A stretch of 64,000 nt of DNA, taken from positions 26,378 to 90,377 of the forward strand of contig CAMRSM010000016.1 of the NCBI GenBank assembly GCA_947053345.1, read 5' to 3'. This document shows, in pieces, positions 1 to 8,654 of the stretch. The notes beneath the pieces are model-generated. The model did not search any database and had not been told where the DNA came from. It saw only the letters and a list, made by a program, of their open reading frames with translations. The position numbers were made by a program, and so were the translations under genes. Each line of letters starts with the position of its first letter. Position 1 is the stretch's first letter. The DNA is from an uncultured Lachnospiraceae bacterium (GTDB lineage: Bacteria; Bacillota; Clostridia; Lachnospirales; Lachnospiraceae).

Positions 1-648
1 GGTGAATACAAAAAGGGCTTGATCGACCTTGTGATCGCATTTGTATGCGCCTACTCCTATGTCAATTACAACGGCACGGATATGACGGTCATCCTTTCCG
101 GCACCACCTTTACTTTGCCAAAAACCGTATATATTATTCTGGCAATGATCTTAATATGGGTTTCCATCAATGTCACCAACTGTACGGACGGCGTTGACGG
201 GCTGTGCGGAAGCCTCGCGATCATCTCCCTGATCTCATTTTTTGTTTTGTTCCGCAGCTTCCTCTCCAATGTCATGTACAGCCAGCTTTGTCTTTTGATG
301 GTGATCTGCCTGCTCGGCTACCTGTGGTTCAATGCTTCCCCAAGCAAGCTTTTGATGGGGGATGCCGGTTCCCGTGCCCTCGGCCTTTTGATGGCGCTGC
401 TCTCTTTAAAATCCGGCCGCCCGCTCGTTTACCTGGTATTCTGCCTTGTCTTTCTCGTGGATGGGGGCATCGGCCTTGTCAAAGTGGCACTGCTGCGCTT
501 TTTGAAAGTCAAGATCCTGAAGAATACCCGCACCCCGCTGCATGACCACGCGCGCAAAAACGCAGGCTGGTCCGACACGCAGACCGTATTCCGCTTCCTG
601 ATCCTCCAGACCGTGCTCTCCTGCGCATACCTGTACGCAGTGATGTGA
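1..648 (+). CDS. MraY-like undecaprenyl-phosphate glycosyl-1-phosphate transferase (5' end missing)
   Basis: The reading frame is already open at base 1 (frame 1), so the N-terminal part lies outside the window; about 215 residues are visible. The family transfers a sugar-1-phosphate (for MraY, phospho-MurNAc-pentapeptide) onto undecaprenyl phosphate at the inner face of the membrane. Seen: several hydrophobic membrane segments, the loop NCTDGVDGL matching the MraY NxTDGxDGL active-site loop, MGDAGSRALG matching MGDTGSLALG, and TPLHDH in place of the TPxHHH loop. It lies outside any mur/dcw cluster and is followed 19 bp later by a LysR gene. It could be the housekeeping MraY or a second copy used for another glycan; the visible part does not decide. 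Confidence 0.8.
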   Translation, partial: GEYKKGLIDLVIAFVCAYSYVNYNGTDMTVILSGTTFTLPKTVYIILAMILIWVSINVTNCTDGVDGLCGSLAIISLISFFVLFRSFLSNVMYSQLCLLMVICLLGYLWFNASPSKLLMGDAGSRALGLLMALLSLKSGRPLVYLVFCLVFLVDGGIGLVKVALLRFLKVKILKNTRTPLHDHARKNAGWSDTQTVFRFLILQTVLSCAYLYAVM

Positions 649-667
649 CATCCGAAATGAGGTTTTC

Positions 668-1561
668 ATGGACATCAATTATGAACTGTACAAAGTCTTT
701 TACCATGTTGCAAAAACACTGAGCTTTTCCGAGGCGGCAGGCGAACTCTTTATCTCGCAGTCCGCCGTCAGCCAGTCCATTAAAATATTGGAAAAAAGGC
801 TTGATGTGAGCTTGTTTGCCCGCAGCACAAAACGGGTCAGCCTGACAAAGGAAGGCGAGATTTTATTTAAGCATATCGAGCCCGCCATCCATCTGATCGA
901 CCGCGGGGAAAACCAGCTCCTTGTAAATGCCGCAAACGGTGGCGCTCAACTGCGCATCGCTGCCAGCGATACGATCTGCCGCTATTATCTCGTCCCGTAT
1001 TTAAAGCGCTTCCACCTGGCCTATCCGGAGGTACACCTGCGCGTCGTCAACGGCACTTCCCTGCGCTGCGCGGAACTCTTGGAGACCGGACAAGCCGACC
1101 TTATCGTCGCGAATTCCCCGAACCCCGCCCTGACGAACAGCATGCAGCTATTCGAGGTGAAGACCTTCCGGGATGTTTTTGTCGCAAACCCTGAATATTT
1201 CCCGCTGGGCGGCAAAAGCCTTTCCCTGAATGACTTACAAAAACTCCCGATCCTCATGCTCGGGAGGCGCTCCACGACGAGCACATTTTTACATAATCTC
1301 TTCCTCCAGCACTCCCTCGACCTCGCCCCCGCAATCGAGCTTTCCAGCAACGACCTTTTGATCGACTTCGCCCGCATCGGGCTCGGCATCGCCTTTGTCC
1401 CGGATTTCTGTGTTTCCGGGGCAGACCGAAGCGAGCTGGATGTGCTGAAAATCAGGGAAGAACTGCCGGAAAGGAAGCTGATTGCGGCATGCGACGGAAT
1501 GCTGCCGCTCTCCGGACCGGCAAATTCATTTATCCGCCTGCTGGAGAACGGGGAAACCTAG
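668..1561 (+). CDS. LysR-family transcriptional regulator
   Basis: A 297-residue protein of typical LysR length. Residues 1-60 form the winged helix-turn-helix, with the characteristic stretch FSEAAGELFISQSAVSQSI. The remainder from about residue 90 is the two-lobed effector-binding domain, including PYLKRFHLAYPEVHLRV. The start is ATG at 668 behind GAGG. It lies 19 bp after the MraY-like gene on the same strand, so the two may be cotranscribed. LysR proteins are usually tetrameric DNA-binding regulators that respond to a small molecule. Neither the effector nor the target can be read from the sequence; a divergent target, the usual LysR arrangement, is absent here. Confidence 0.9.
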   Translation: MDINYELYKVFYHVAKTLSFSEAAGELFISQSAVSQSIKILEKRLDVSLFARSTKRVSLTKEGEILFKHIEPAIHLIDRGENQLLVNAANGGAQLRIAASDTICRYYLVPYLKRFHLAYPEVHLRVVNGTSLRCAELLETGQADLIVANSPNPALTNSMQLFEVKTFRDVFVANPEYFPLGGKSLSLNDLQKLPILMLGRRSTTSTFLHNLFLQHSLDLAPAIELSSNDLLIDFARIGLGIAFVPDFCVSGADRSELDVLKIREELPERKLIAACDGMLPLSGPANSFIRLLENGET

Positions 1562-1621
1562 ACTGGGCAGCATTTGTCTTTTGCATGGTTTTGCACCAAA
1601 TATAATATATTTGAAAATATA

Positions 1622-1650
1622 TTGCAATTTGATATAGTCTATGATATGAT
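1622..1650 (+). promoter_or_regulatory. Probable sigma-A promoter of the tldD-tldE operon
   Basis: TTGCAA at 1622-1627, a 17-bp spacer and TATGAT at 1645-1650, in an AT-rich stretch of the 173-bp gap before the TldD-like gene. Transcription would start near 1657, about 78 nt upstream of its ATG. Confidence 0.55.
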
Positions 1651-1734
1651 CTATATATTCGTACCGACATCAAAATCGCCGATACAACATAATGCGGGGG
1701 CAGCAATGCCCATCCCGCAGGAAAGAGGTAAAAC

Positions 1735-3120
1735 ATGTTAGAGGATTTTATTTCAAGCAAAAAATCGCTCTTTGCTCCGGGTGTCCATACAGAGCTTAGG
1801 GCACAGGAAAACCGCCAGAGAGGTGTAAGCCTGATAAAGGGCAACCTGACCGCAAACATCCGCACAGAAGTGTCCGGTGTCTGCGCCAGAGTTTACAAAA
1901 ACGGGGTCTGCGGCTTCTCCTCGACCGCCCAGTGCAGCGCCGCGGCAGCGGAGTCCGTATTGAAAGCCGCCACTGAGAATGCCGCCTTTATGGACCGCCA
2001 TATCGGCAAGGGAAAGACCCTGTTCCCGGCTCTTACCCCAGGCATGCTCCCGGTAAAAAAAGAGATCCGCGACACCGAGCAGTCCGCCTATGTGGATTTT
2101 GTGAAGGAGCTTGATGCCTACATCGTCTCCAAATACCCGCAGCTAACAAGCCGCAGCGTCATGGCACGGGAAGATTCGATGGACAAGATCCTTTGTACCT
2201 CAGACGGCTTTGACGGCCATATCACTTCCCCGAGAAGCTATATCTATGTGTTCATGAACACGGAAACGGTTGCGGGGGCTCCGATCGAACTCTTTAAACC
2301 GATCGGCGGCTTCGGCAATTTCTTCGAGAATTTCGACGACCCGAAAAAGCTTTACGCGCAAATTGACGCTCTCTACGAGCGCCTGATGCAAAAGCGCGAG
2401 GGTGTGTATGCCGAAGCCGGCTATAAGACCGTCGTGCTCGGCGGGGAGCTTACGGGCATGCTCGCCCATGAAGCGGTCGGCCACACCGTGGAGGCGGATC
2501 TCGTGCTCGGCGGCTCCGTCGCCGGCCCGAACCTGAACAAACGCGTCGGTTCCGAACTTGTGAACCTCGTCGATTTCGCGCACACCGCTTTCGGGAAACA
2601 AGCCCCTCTTCCGGTCTGGCTCGACGACGAGGGAACCCCTGCCGAGGACGCGGTCATCATTAAGGACGGCATCCTGACCGGCTACATGAACAACCGCGAG
2701 AGCGCCGCGCATTTTAACATGAAGCCGCTCGGCAACGCGCGTGCCTGGAATTTCTCGGACGAGCCGCTGATCCGCATGCGCAACACCGCCGTACTTCCGG
2801 GCAGGGACAAGCTGGAGGATATCATCGCATCGGTGGAGGACGGCTACTACCTGCTTGACACCAACAACGGACAGGCGGATACAACCGGAGAATTTATGTT
2901 CGGTGTCTGCTTCGGCTATGAGATCAAAAACGGTAAGCTGGCGCGTCCGATCTTAGATACTACCATCTCCGGTATCGCGTTCGATATGTTAAAGACCGTG
3001 GATATGGTATCCGACACCGTGTCCTGGGCAAGCTCCGGCTTCTGCGGCAAAAAGCAGCCGATGCCGGTGGGGATCGGCGGTCCGGAACTTCGGTGCAAGG
3101 TCATGATCGGCGGGCGTTAA
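1735..3120 (+). CDS. tldD: TldD-like metalloprotease (TldD/PmbA family)
   Basis: A 461-residue protein. TldD and TldE (PmbA) form a heterodimeric zinc protease that degrades unfolded peptides and, in some bacteria, processes peptide natural products. The motif HEAVGHTVEAD, starting at about residue 245, is the zinc-binding signature of the catalytic TldD subunit. The C-terminal half contains the usual TldD core, for example the LLDTNNGQADTTGEFMFGV region. ATG at 1735 follows GAAAGAGGT. The partner subunit follows 69 bp downstream on the same strand, as expected for a functional TldD/TldE pair. No peptide-precursor gene is visible beside it, so a general proteolytic role is the default reading. 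Confidence 0.93.
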   Translation: MLEDFISSKKSLFAPGVHTELRAQENRQRGVSLIKGNLTANIRTEVSGVCARVYKNGVCGFSSTAQCSAAAAESVLKAATENAAFMDRHIGKGKTLFPALTPGMLPVKKEIRDTEQSAYVDFVKELDAYIVSKYPQLTSRSVMAREDSMDKILCTSDGFDGHITSPRSYIYVFMNTETVAGAPIELFKPIGGFGNFFENFDDPKKLYAQIDALYERLMQKREGVYAEAGYKTVVLGGELTGMLAHEAVGHTVEADLVLGGSVAGPNLNKRVGSELVNLVDFAHTAFGKQAPLPVWLDDEGTPAEDAVIIKDGILTGYMNNRESAAHFNMKPLGNARAWNFSDEPLIRMRNTAVLPGRDKLEDIIASVEDGYYLLDTNNGQADTTGEFMFGVCFGYEIKNGKLARPILDTTISGIAFDMLKTVDMVSDTVSWASSGFCGKKQPMPVGIGGPELRCKVMIGGR

Positions 3121-3189
3121 GACTGCCTTACCGCCTTTGCCACACATATTTTATGCGCCGATGACAGCGCAGAAACGAGGATTATTTTT

Positions 3190-4488
3190 ATGGAAGATTT
3201 AAAGCTGGTTGCTTCCAAAGTAAGGGAAGCACTGATAAAAGAAGGCGCACAAAAAGCGCAGTATACAGTCTTGGAGAAGATTACGCACGAATTCAATGTG
3301 GACGGCGGCGAGTTTTCCCTGTTCCGCACCCTGTTTGACAATTCCCTCTCCCTGACGGCATTCAAGGACAATAAAAAGGGCACGATGGCAATCAACAAAT
3401 TTGATGATGCCGCCATCGCCGCTGCGGCTGCCGACTGCATCAAGTCGGCGGAATCCGGCATCGCCGATGAGGCTTACGACATTGCCCCGAAGCAGGAGGG
3501 CAAAGTTTTTAACGAAGGGGCATATGAGCCGGAGGTTGACCGCTTTTTCGAGCGCACGAAGGAACTGATGGCGGATATCAGGGAACGCCACCCAAAGATC
3601 CTGATGGAGCAGATGGTCGTACAGCATGAAAAGATCCACACGCTCTACCAAAACACCAACGGCACGGAGTTTGAGTCATTCCGCGGTTATTACACGGTGG
3701 AGCTGATGTTCTCCGGGCATGAGGGGGATGCGACCACCTCCTTCTTTGGCAGCTACATCAAGACGGCATCGCTCGACACACCGTTCATCGAGCTCGGTTC
3801 GATCGAAAAGGATCTTGCGGATGTGGAAGCACAGCTTGTCACGGTTCCCCTCACCGGAAAATTTGAGGGCGTTGCCATCCTGACCCCGTCAAGCCTTAGC
3901 AGTTTCCTCTTCTCCGCCCTCGGCAATTTCGTTACCGACAACGTGATTTTGGAGAAGACCAGCATCTGGCTTGACAAGCTGCACGAGCAGGTCGCTGACC
4001 CGCGCATCACCATCCGCCTCGCACCGCACGATGAGCGAATCGTCTGCGGCGAGCGTTTCACCTCGGACGGCTTCCTTTCACAGGACTATGCCGTCATCAG
4101 GGACGGCGTGCTGCAAAACTTCATGCTGAACTTATATACGTCAAACAAGACAGGGCATGAACATGCTCCGAACTCCTCCTATGAGATCGTGATCGAGGGC
4201 GGCGACACCGCACTTTCCGATATGATCGCGGGGATCAAGAAGGGAATCCTTGTCGGCCGTTTTTCCGGCGGGGCACCGAGCACAAACGGCGATTTCTCCG
4301 GCGTGGCAAAGAACAGCTTTTTGATCGAGGACGGTAAGATCACCGGGGCGGTGAGCGAGACGATGATCAACGGCAACCTCGCCGACATGCTAAACAACCT
4401 TGTTGCGGTCTCAGAAGAGACGGTGGCGGACGGCTCATCGGTGCTGCCGTACATAGCGTTTGGCGGGTTTACGGTATCGGGAAAATAA
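3190..4488 (+). CDS. pmbA: TldE/PmbA-like protease subunit
   Basis: A 432-residue protein of the TldD/PmbA family lacking the HExxxH zinc motif, as expected for the TldE (PmbA) subunit, which binds peptide and supports catalysis by TldD. C-terminal family features are seen, including PNSSYEIVIEGGD and GRFSGGAPSTNGDFSGVAKN. ATG at 3190 follows GAGG. It is the second gene of a two-gene operon with the catalytic subunit and ends at a strong bidirectional terminator. Confidence is high for the family and the pairing; the substrate is unknown. Confidence 0.92.
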   Translation: MEDLKLVASKVREALIKEGAQKAQYTVLEKITHEFNVDGGEFSLFRTLFDNSLSLTAFKDNKKGTMAINKFDDAAIAAAAADCIKSAESGIADEAYDIAPKQEGKVFNEGAYEPEVDRFFERTKELMADIRERHPKILMEQMVVQHEKIHTLYQNTNGTEFESFRGYYTVELMFSGHEGDATTSFFGSYIKTASLDTPFIELGSIEKDLADVEAQLVTVPLTGKFEGVAILTPSSLSSFLFSALGNFVTDNVILEKTSIWLDKLHEQVADPRITIRLAPHDERIVCGERFTSDGFLSQDYAVIRDGVLQNFMLNLYTSNKTGHEHAPNSSYEIVIEGGDTALSDMIAGIKKGILVGRFSGGAPSTNGDFSGVAKNSFLIEDGKITGAVSETMINGNLADMLNNLVAVSEETVADGSSVLPYIAFGGFTVSGK

Positions 4489-4506
4489 CAAGCACCGGGT
4501 TAACGG

Positions 4507-4555
4507 AAAAAAAGGGGGAGGCTGCTGCATACCGCAGCAGCCTCCCCCTTTTTTT
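4507..4555. terminator. Bidirectional intrinsic terminator between pmbA and the DHHW gene
   Basis: A perfect 15-bp GC-rich stem (4514-4528 pairing with 4534-4548) with a 5-nt loop, flanked by seven A and seven T. It can terminate both the plus-strand tldD-pmbA transcript and the convergent minus-strand DHHW transcript. Confidence 0.93.
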
Positions 4556-4585
4556 CCGCAATAATGCAGTCCCTCCCCCGGAAAA

Positions 4586-5896
4586 TCACCCCTCCGGGTC
4601 TGCCCCAAAGCGGAAAAAGTCCTTTGTCGACCTTTTCGTTGCGGACACATTATAGGCGACGATGACCATGTCAAATCCCTGATCCTCGATATAGTCTACC
4701 AGACGGATCTTTGTAAAATCCCGCAGGTCCATAAATTCCAGATGGTGGACCGCAAGTGACAAAAACGATACCACGGGCTTACTGTAGGAATCGCAGACAA
4801 AGAGGATCCTCCCTTTTTCCACCTGATTGTTGGTGATTTTTACAAGCGCCGGATTGCCGTTGAAATAGCAATTATCCCGGTAGGGCTTCGCGATGTCCGG
4901 CTCCTCCTTCACCGCTTCAAAAAACAGGGTTTCGTTGAAGCTTCCCTCCCTTTTCAGCAGCTTTTTTAAGGTCTTCCCGTATTTTTCCCAGACATAGTCC
5001 GTCTCAAACGCAGGGTAGATATAAGTAAAATCATCCACGCCGCCGTAAAACTTTCCCGTCCGGTTGGCCTGCGAACCGGTAAAGCATTGTTCCACATGCT
5101 CAAAAACGAAATTATCCCTGTCCGTGATCCGCGGATCGTATCCATAGCCGTAATTTTTGTTAAGGTAATCAAGCAGGTCGGTGTACGCCTCAAACGCGGT
5201 CTCGGTCTTCCAGTGGTGGTCCGTATTAAAAAACAGGGAGCTGTATGCTTCTCCGGAACCGTACCGTTCGTGCAGGACTTCCCTGTAATCGAGTGCCGCG
5301 ACCTGGTTCTCTTTCAGTCCCGCAAGCAGGCGGTCTGCGTTCTGGTTTGCATAGTCTGTCTTTCCATGCGGGAGCAGGTTGTTGTATTTATCAATCTTAA
5401 AAGGCCACTGGACGTATAAAAGCTGCGTACCCTGCGCGTCGCACGCCGTCTTCAGCCCCTTTAACTGTGCGACGGCCTGCGTCACATCGAAAGCCGGATA
5501 CGCAAATGTGAGCTGCCCGTTGTCCATTTTATAGACATAATTCTCCTTTGAGCCTGCCTCCACCTCTTTGCGCCCGAGCACCACCTGGAAAAGCCCGAAA
5601 ATGTCAATCAGCTTCCTTTTCCCGACCACGCTTTTGTTGATCGCAGTCTCCGCCGAGGCAATTCCGGCTGCCGTTTTATCAAAGGTATTCCCCTCCGCTT
5701 CCTTGTAAGACTTTCGGAAAGCATCCCCGATCTCATTCTGCTTTTTTACCATTCCAAAAAGCATCGCGTAAAGCGCAGCCAAAAATACAATGGCGGTAAT
5801 CGTTTTCCCCGTGACCGGAAAGGGACGCTTTTTTCTCCCGCGCTTCTTTGTTTCTTTTTTTTTGCGCGCAGTGCTGTCATATAATTTATTTCCCAT
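4586..5896 (-). CDS. DHHW-family protein (AlgX/AlgJ-like partner of an MBOAT acyltransferase)
   Basis: A 436-residue protein with a basic, lysine-rich N-terminus followed by one hydrophobic anchor (about residues 26-46), so most of it is extracellular. The motif NTDHHWKTETAFEAY, with Asp-His-His-Trp, defines the DHHW family, which is related to SGNH-fold alginate O-acetylation proteins such as AlgX/AlgJ. The ATG at 5896 is chosen over the in-frame ATG at 5908 because the Shine-Dalgarno GGAGGT sits between them. It lies 36 bp downstream of the MBOAT gene on the same strand. By analogy with AlgI-AlgJ/AlgX, the MBOAT protein moves an acetyl group across the membrane and this protein would attach it to a secreted glycan; the glycan is unknown. 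Confidence 0.85.
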   Translation of the reverse strand: MGNKLYDSTARKKKETKKRGRKKRPFPVTGKTITAIVFLAALYAMLFGMVKKQNEIGDAFRKSYKEAEGNTFDKTAAGIASAETAINKSVVGKRKLIDIFGLFQVVLGRKEVEAGSKENYVYKMDNGQLTFAYPAFDVTQAVAQLKGLKTACDAQGTQLLYVQWPFKIDKYNNLLPHGKTDYANQNADRLLAGLKENQVAALDYREVLHERYGSGEAYSSLFFNTDHHWKTETAFEAYTDLLDYLNKNYGYGYDPRITDRDNFVFEHVEQCFTGSQANRTGKFYGGVDDFTYIYPAFETDYVWEKYGKTLKKLLKREGSFNETLFFEAVKEEPDIAKPYRDNCYFNGNPALVKITNNQVEKGRILFVCDSYSKPVVSFLSLAVHHLEFMDLRDFTKIRLVDYIEDQGFDMVIVAYNVSATKRSTKDFFRFGADPEG

Positions 5897-5932
5897 ATGG
5901 ACCTCCATTTGTAAAATCCCGCGTACCCTGCT

Positions 5933-7372
5933 TTAAAAGTTAAAATAAATAAACGGATTGTATGAGCTTTTTGCCATGTAGGAAAGCGATACTACAAACA
6001 AAGCGATATACCAGACCGCACTGCAACGTTCCTCCCACACCAGTGCCCTCGCAGACCACCTGGCAAAAAGCCTGTCCAAAAGCTTCCTGACCGGGAACGA
6101 GGCGGCAAAGCACAGCAGTAACGTGACGGCATACTCACAAAAATAGTAGCGGGCATCTCCGTCCACGATTCCCGCGCTTCCGGCAAAAAACATTATTTTT
6201 ATGTACGAGAATGCCGCGCCAAGGGAAGCGGAACGGAACAGCACCCAGCCCATGACCACAAAGAACATGGTATAGAAATGCCGGAGCGGGCGCAAATTAT
6301 TTTTTTGTGCAAAGCCCGACAGCTTTTCGAAGGTCAGGAGGACAAAGTAGAGCAGCCCCCACATGATGAATGTCCAATTCGCCCCGTGCCAAAGCCCGGT
6401 GCTAAGCCATACAATAAAAAGATGAAAGACAAGCCCTGCCCTGCCCTCTTTCCTGCTTCCCCCAAGCGGGATATAAAGGTAGTCCCGAAACCATGTCCCA
6501 AGCGAAATATGCCAGCGCCGCCAAAATTCCGTGACGGATACCGAAATATAAGGATGGTTAAAATTCTCCAAAAATTCAAACCCGAACACTTTTCCCAGAC
6601 CGATCGCCATGTCAGAGTATCCGGAAAAGTCAAACAATATTTGAAAGCTGTAGGCAAATGCACCCAGCCATGCCATCCCTGCCGAAAGGCTTGAAAGCTC
6701 CGTCCCAAACGCGAGGTCTTCGAGCCGCCCCATGTTATTTGCCAAAATCATCTTTTTTGCCATGCCGGTGATAAACCGGCATACGCCCTGTGAAAACTGG
6801 TCAAAGCTCTCTTTTCTGAAAAGGATCTGCTGTGCGACTGTCTCATAGCGGACGATCGGACCTGCGATCAGCTGCGGGAAAAAAGCGATATACAGCCCGA
6901 CATTCACAGGGTTCTTCTGTGCCTTCCCATGTCCCCGGTATACATCCACCACATAGGAAACTGCCTGGAACGTAAAAAATGATATGCCGATTGGGAGGAC
7001 GATCTTCGGTATTGCCAGATCCGTGCCGAGGAAGCGGTTGGCCGTTGCAATCGTAAACATGAGATATTTGAATAAAAACAGTATGGAGAAATTAAAGAAC
7101 GCCATGATAAAAAGGGTCATGCAGGATTTTTTTCGGTTCCCCCTGTTCTTCTCGACCAGCAGGCCGAACAGCCAGTTCGCAAAAATTGACGCTAGCATGA
7201 CAAAAACAAACTTCACTTCACCGTACCCGTAAAATAAAAGGCTTGCCAAAAAAAGAAAGTAGTTTTGCGCAGTCCTGCCGCCATGATTTTTTGCCAGAAC
7301 CGCAATAGCATAATAAAATAAGATCACAACCGGCAAAAAAACAGATACAAAAACAATTGATGAGAATATCAT
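5933..7372 (-). CDS. MBOAT-family O-acyltransferase (AlgI/DltB-like)
   Basis: A 479-residue polytopic membrane protein with about ten or more hydrophobic segments. Family signatures are WRRWHISLGTWFRDYLYIPLGG and GLWHGANWTFIMWG, the second carrying the conserved active-site histidine of membrane-bound O-acyltransferases. The frame is open far upstream, but the start MIFSSIVF at 7372 is chosen: it begins at the first membrane segment, has an AAAGG site and gives the usual family length. It is the first gene of a two-gene operon with the DHHW protein, consistent with acetylation of a cell-wall or exopolysaccharide polymer. No polymer-synthesis genes are adjacent. Confidence 0.92.
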   Translation of the reverse strand: MIFSSIVFVSVFLPVVILFYYAIAVLAKNHGGRTAQNYFLFLASLLFYGYGEVKFVFVMLASIFANWLFGLLVEKNRGNRKKSCMTLFIMAFFNFSILFLFKYLMFTIATANRFLGTDLAIPKIVLPIGISFFTFQAVSYVVDVYRGHGKAQKNPVNVGLYIAFFPQLIAGPIVRYETVAQQILFRKESFDQFSQGVCRFITGMAKKMILANNMGRLEDLAFGTELSSLSAGMAWLGAFAYSFQILFDFSGYSDMAIGLGKVFGFEFLENFNHPYISVSVTEFWRRWHISLGTWFRDYLYIPLGGSRKEGRAGLVFHLFIVWLSTGLWHGANWTFIMWGLLYFVLLTFEKLSGFAQKNNLRPLRHFYTMFFVVMGWVLFRSASLGAAFSYIKIMFFAGSAGIVDGDARYYFCEYAVTLLLCFAASFPVRKLLDRLFARWSARALVWEERCSAVWYIALFVVSLSYMAKSSYNPFIYFNF

Positions 7373-7430
7373 GGCCTGGTACCTTTCTAAAAAAATTATG
7401 TAAGTGTGAATTTTATACAGAAATGAACTT

Positions 7431-7459
7431 AGTATATTACAAACTTTTGTTATAGTCAA
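7431..7459 (-). promoter_or_regulatory. Sigma-A promoter of the MBOAT-DHHW operon
   Basis: Read on the minus strand: TTGACT (7459-7454), a 17-bp spacer and TATACT (7436-7431). Both boxes match 5 of 6 consensus positions. The start would be near 7424, about 50 nt before the chosen ATG. Confidence 0.8.
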
Positions 7460-7547
7460 GGATATTTTAAATTTCATAAAATTTCGACAAAGCCGCCCCA
7501 CATTGCCATTCCCGCAAAAAAAGCGCATCACCGGCACAAAAACAGGA

Positions 7548-7590
7548 CCGCCGCCCAGGCAGGGAAACCCTGTCTGGGCGGCGGCTTTGT
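7548..7590 (-). terminator. Intrinsic terminator after the transglutaminase-like gene
   Basis: A 17-bp GC-rich stem (7548-7564 with 7568-7584, one G-T pair) and a 3-nt AAA loop. On the minus strand it is followed by GTCCTGTTTTTG, just after the stop codon at 7600. Confidence 0.8.
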
Positions 7591-7599
7591 TTGCGAACC

Positions 7600-8433
7600 T
7601 TAGTGATAGTATTTTACCGCGCTGTAATCGTCGGCTTTCTTCTTCATCGTGTAGGATACGCCCGCCTGGTAATATGCGATGTCGGAAGTCACGTCGATCA
7701 CATACCATTTTTCTTTGTCCGCGTCGTATACCTCGTTCCATGCGTGGAGCGTGCTGATCGCCGGGGTGTACCCGGTCACGACCTTCGTCGTGATGCCCTG
7801 GCTGCGCAGCATGGCCGCGAACAAGGAGGAAATGTCATAGCAGATACCCATCTTGTCGTCATAAGTCTGGCTGACGCTCGGAATGTACCCCGTTGTCGCA
7901 CGTACGGTCTCGACCTTTGCATAATCATAAGTATAGTTCTCGACCAGATACTTATAAACTGCCGTGATCTTTTTGATATCGGTCTTGCACTTACTGCAGA
8001 GGGTATTCGCTTTTTTGACGGCCTTCTCTTTTGTCTCGTAATCAACAATGATGTTCGGGTTTGTGAAGACAATCGTTTCGTCCTCAAGCTCAATCTCCAT
8101 TGTTGTCGAATAGATCACGCTGTACTTCGTCCCGGTAATGTTCTTGCAGATGCGGATTTTGTACTCCCCGTTGCCGAGCGTGAGCGGGATCACTTCCGTC
8201 ACGACACCTCCGCTTAAGTAATACTTGTAATCCACATCATCCTTCGACACCATGACGACAATCTTTGCTTCCTCCGAATTATCGTACACGACGGTGAAGG
8301 TTCCGTTCCCGTTGTCCGTTACCGATGTCTCTGTCGTTTCTTTCTCTGCCGCCAATGCTTGGTCCGCCGCCATTCCCGCAACCGAAAGCGCGAACAAAAG
8401 CATCGCGCAGAACACCAGCCACTTTCTTTTCAT
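7600..8433 (-). CDS. Secreted transglutaminase-like (papain-fold) protein
   Basis: A 277-residue protein with a Sec signal peptide (MKRKWLVF, hydrophobic core, cleavage probably after QALAA). Residues about 155-260 form a transglutaminase-like core with the three expected catalytic positions: Cys in KMGICYDISSLF, His in STLHAWNEV and Asp in VIDVTSD. Bacterial members act as proteases or peptide-crosslinking enzymes rather than classical transglutaminases. Residues about 30-130 form a beta-rich region of unclear role. ATG at 8433 is preferred over the upstream in-frame ATG because GAAAGGAAG lies 7 nt before it. It is monocistronic, with its own terminator. I see no clear promoter in 8434-8654. 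Confidence 0.85.
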   Translation of the reverse strand: MKRKWLVFCAMLLFALSVAGMAADQALAAEKETTETSVTDNGNGTFTVVYDNSEEAKIVVMVSKDDVDYKYYLSGGVVTEVIPLTLGNGEYKIRICKNITGTKYSVIYSTTMEIELEDETIVFTNPNIIVDYETKEKAVKKANTLCSKCKTDIKKITAVYKYLVENYTYDYAKVETVRATTGYIPSVSQTYDDKMGICYDISSLFAAMLRSQGITTKVVTGYTPAISTLHAWNEVYDADKEKWYVIDVTSDIAYYQAGVSYTMKKKADDYSAVKYYH

Positions 8434-8654
8434 GTGCACACTTCCTTTCTGCATCAAAACAAGCCCCGTCTTCTCCTGTGTCAGTTACTTTTATCTGTAA
8501 CCGCAAAAGCTCTCGCCCCCGCGAATACATTCTGCTTTCGGATATCATCTCTTCCAGTGCCCTGCACGAACATACCCGGAACAAAATACCCATCCTTTGC
8601 ACCGCGTTACAACTTCTGCCGATGCGCATCATAGAAATGCATTTCCCTCACATC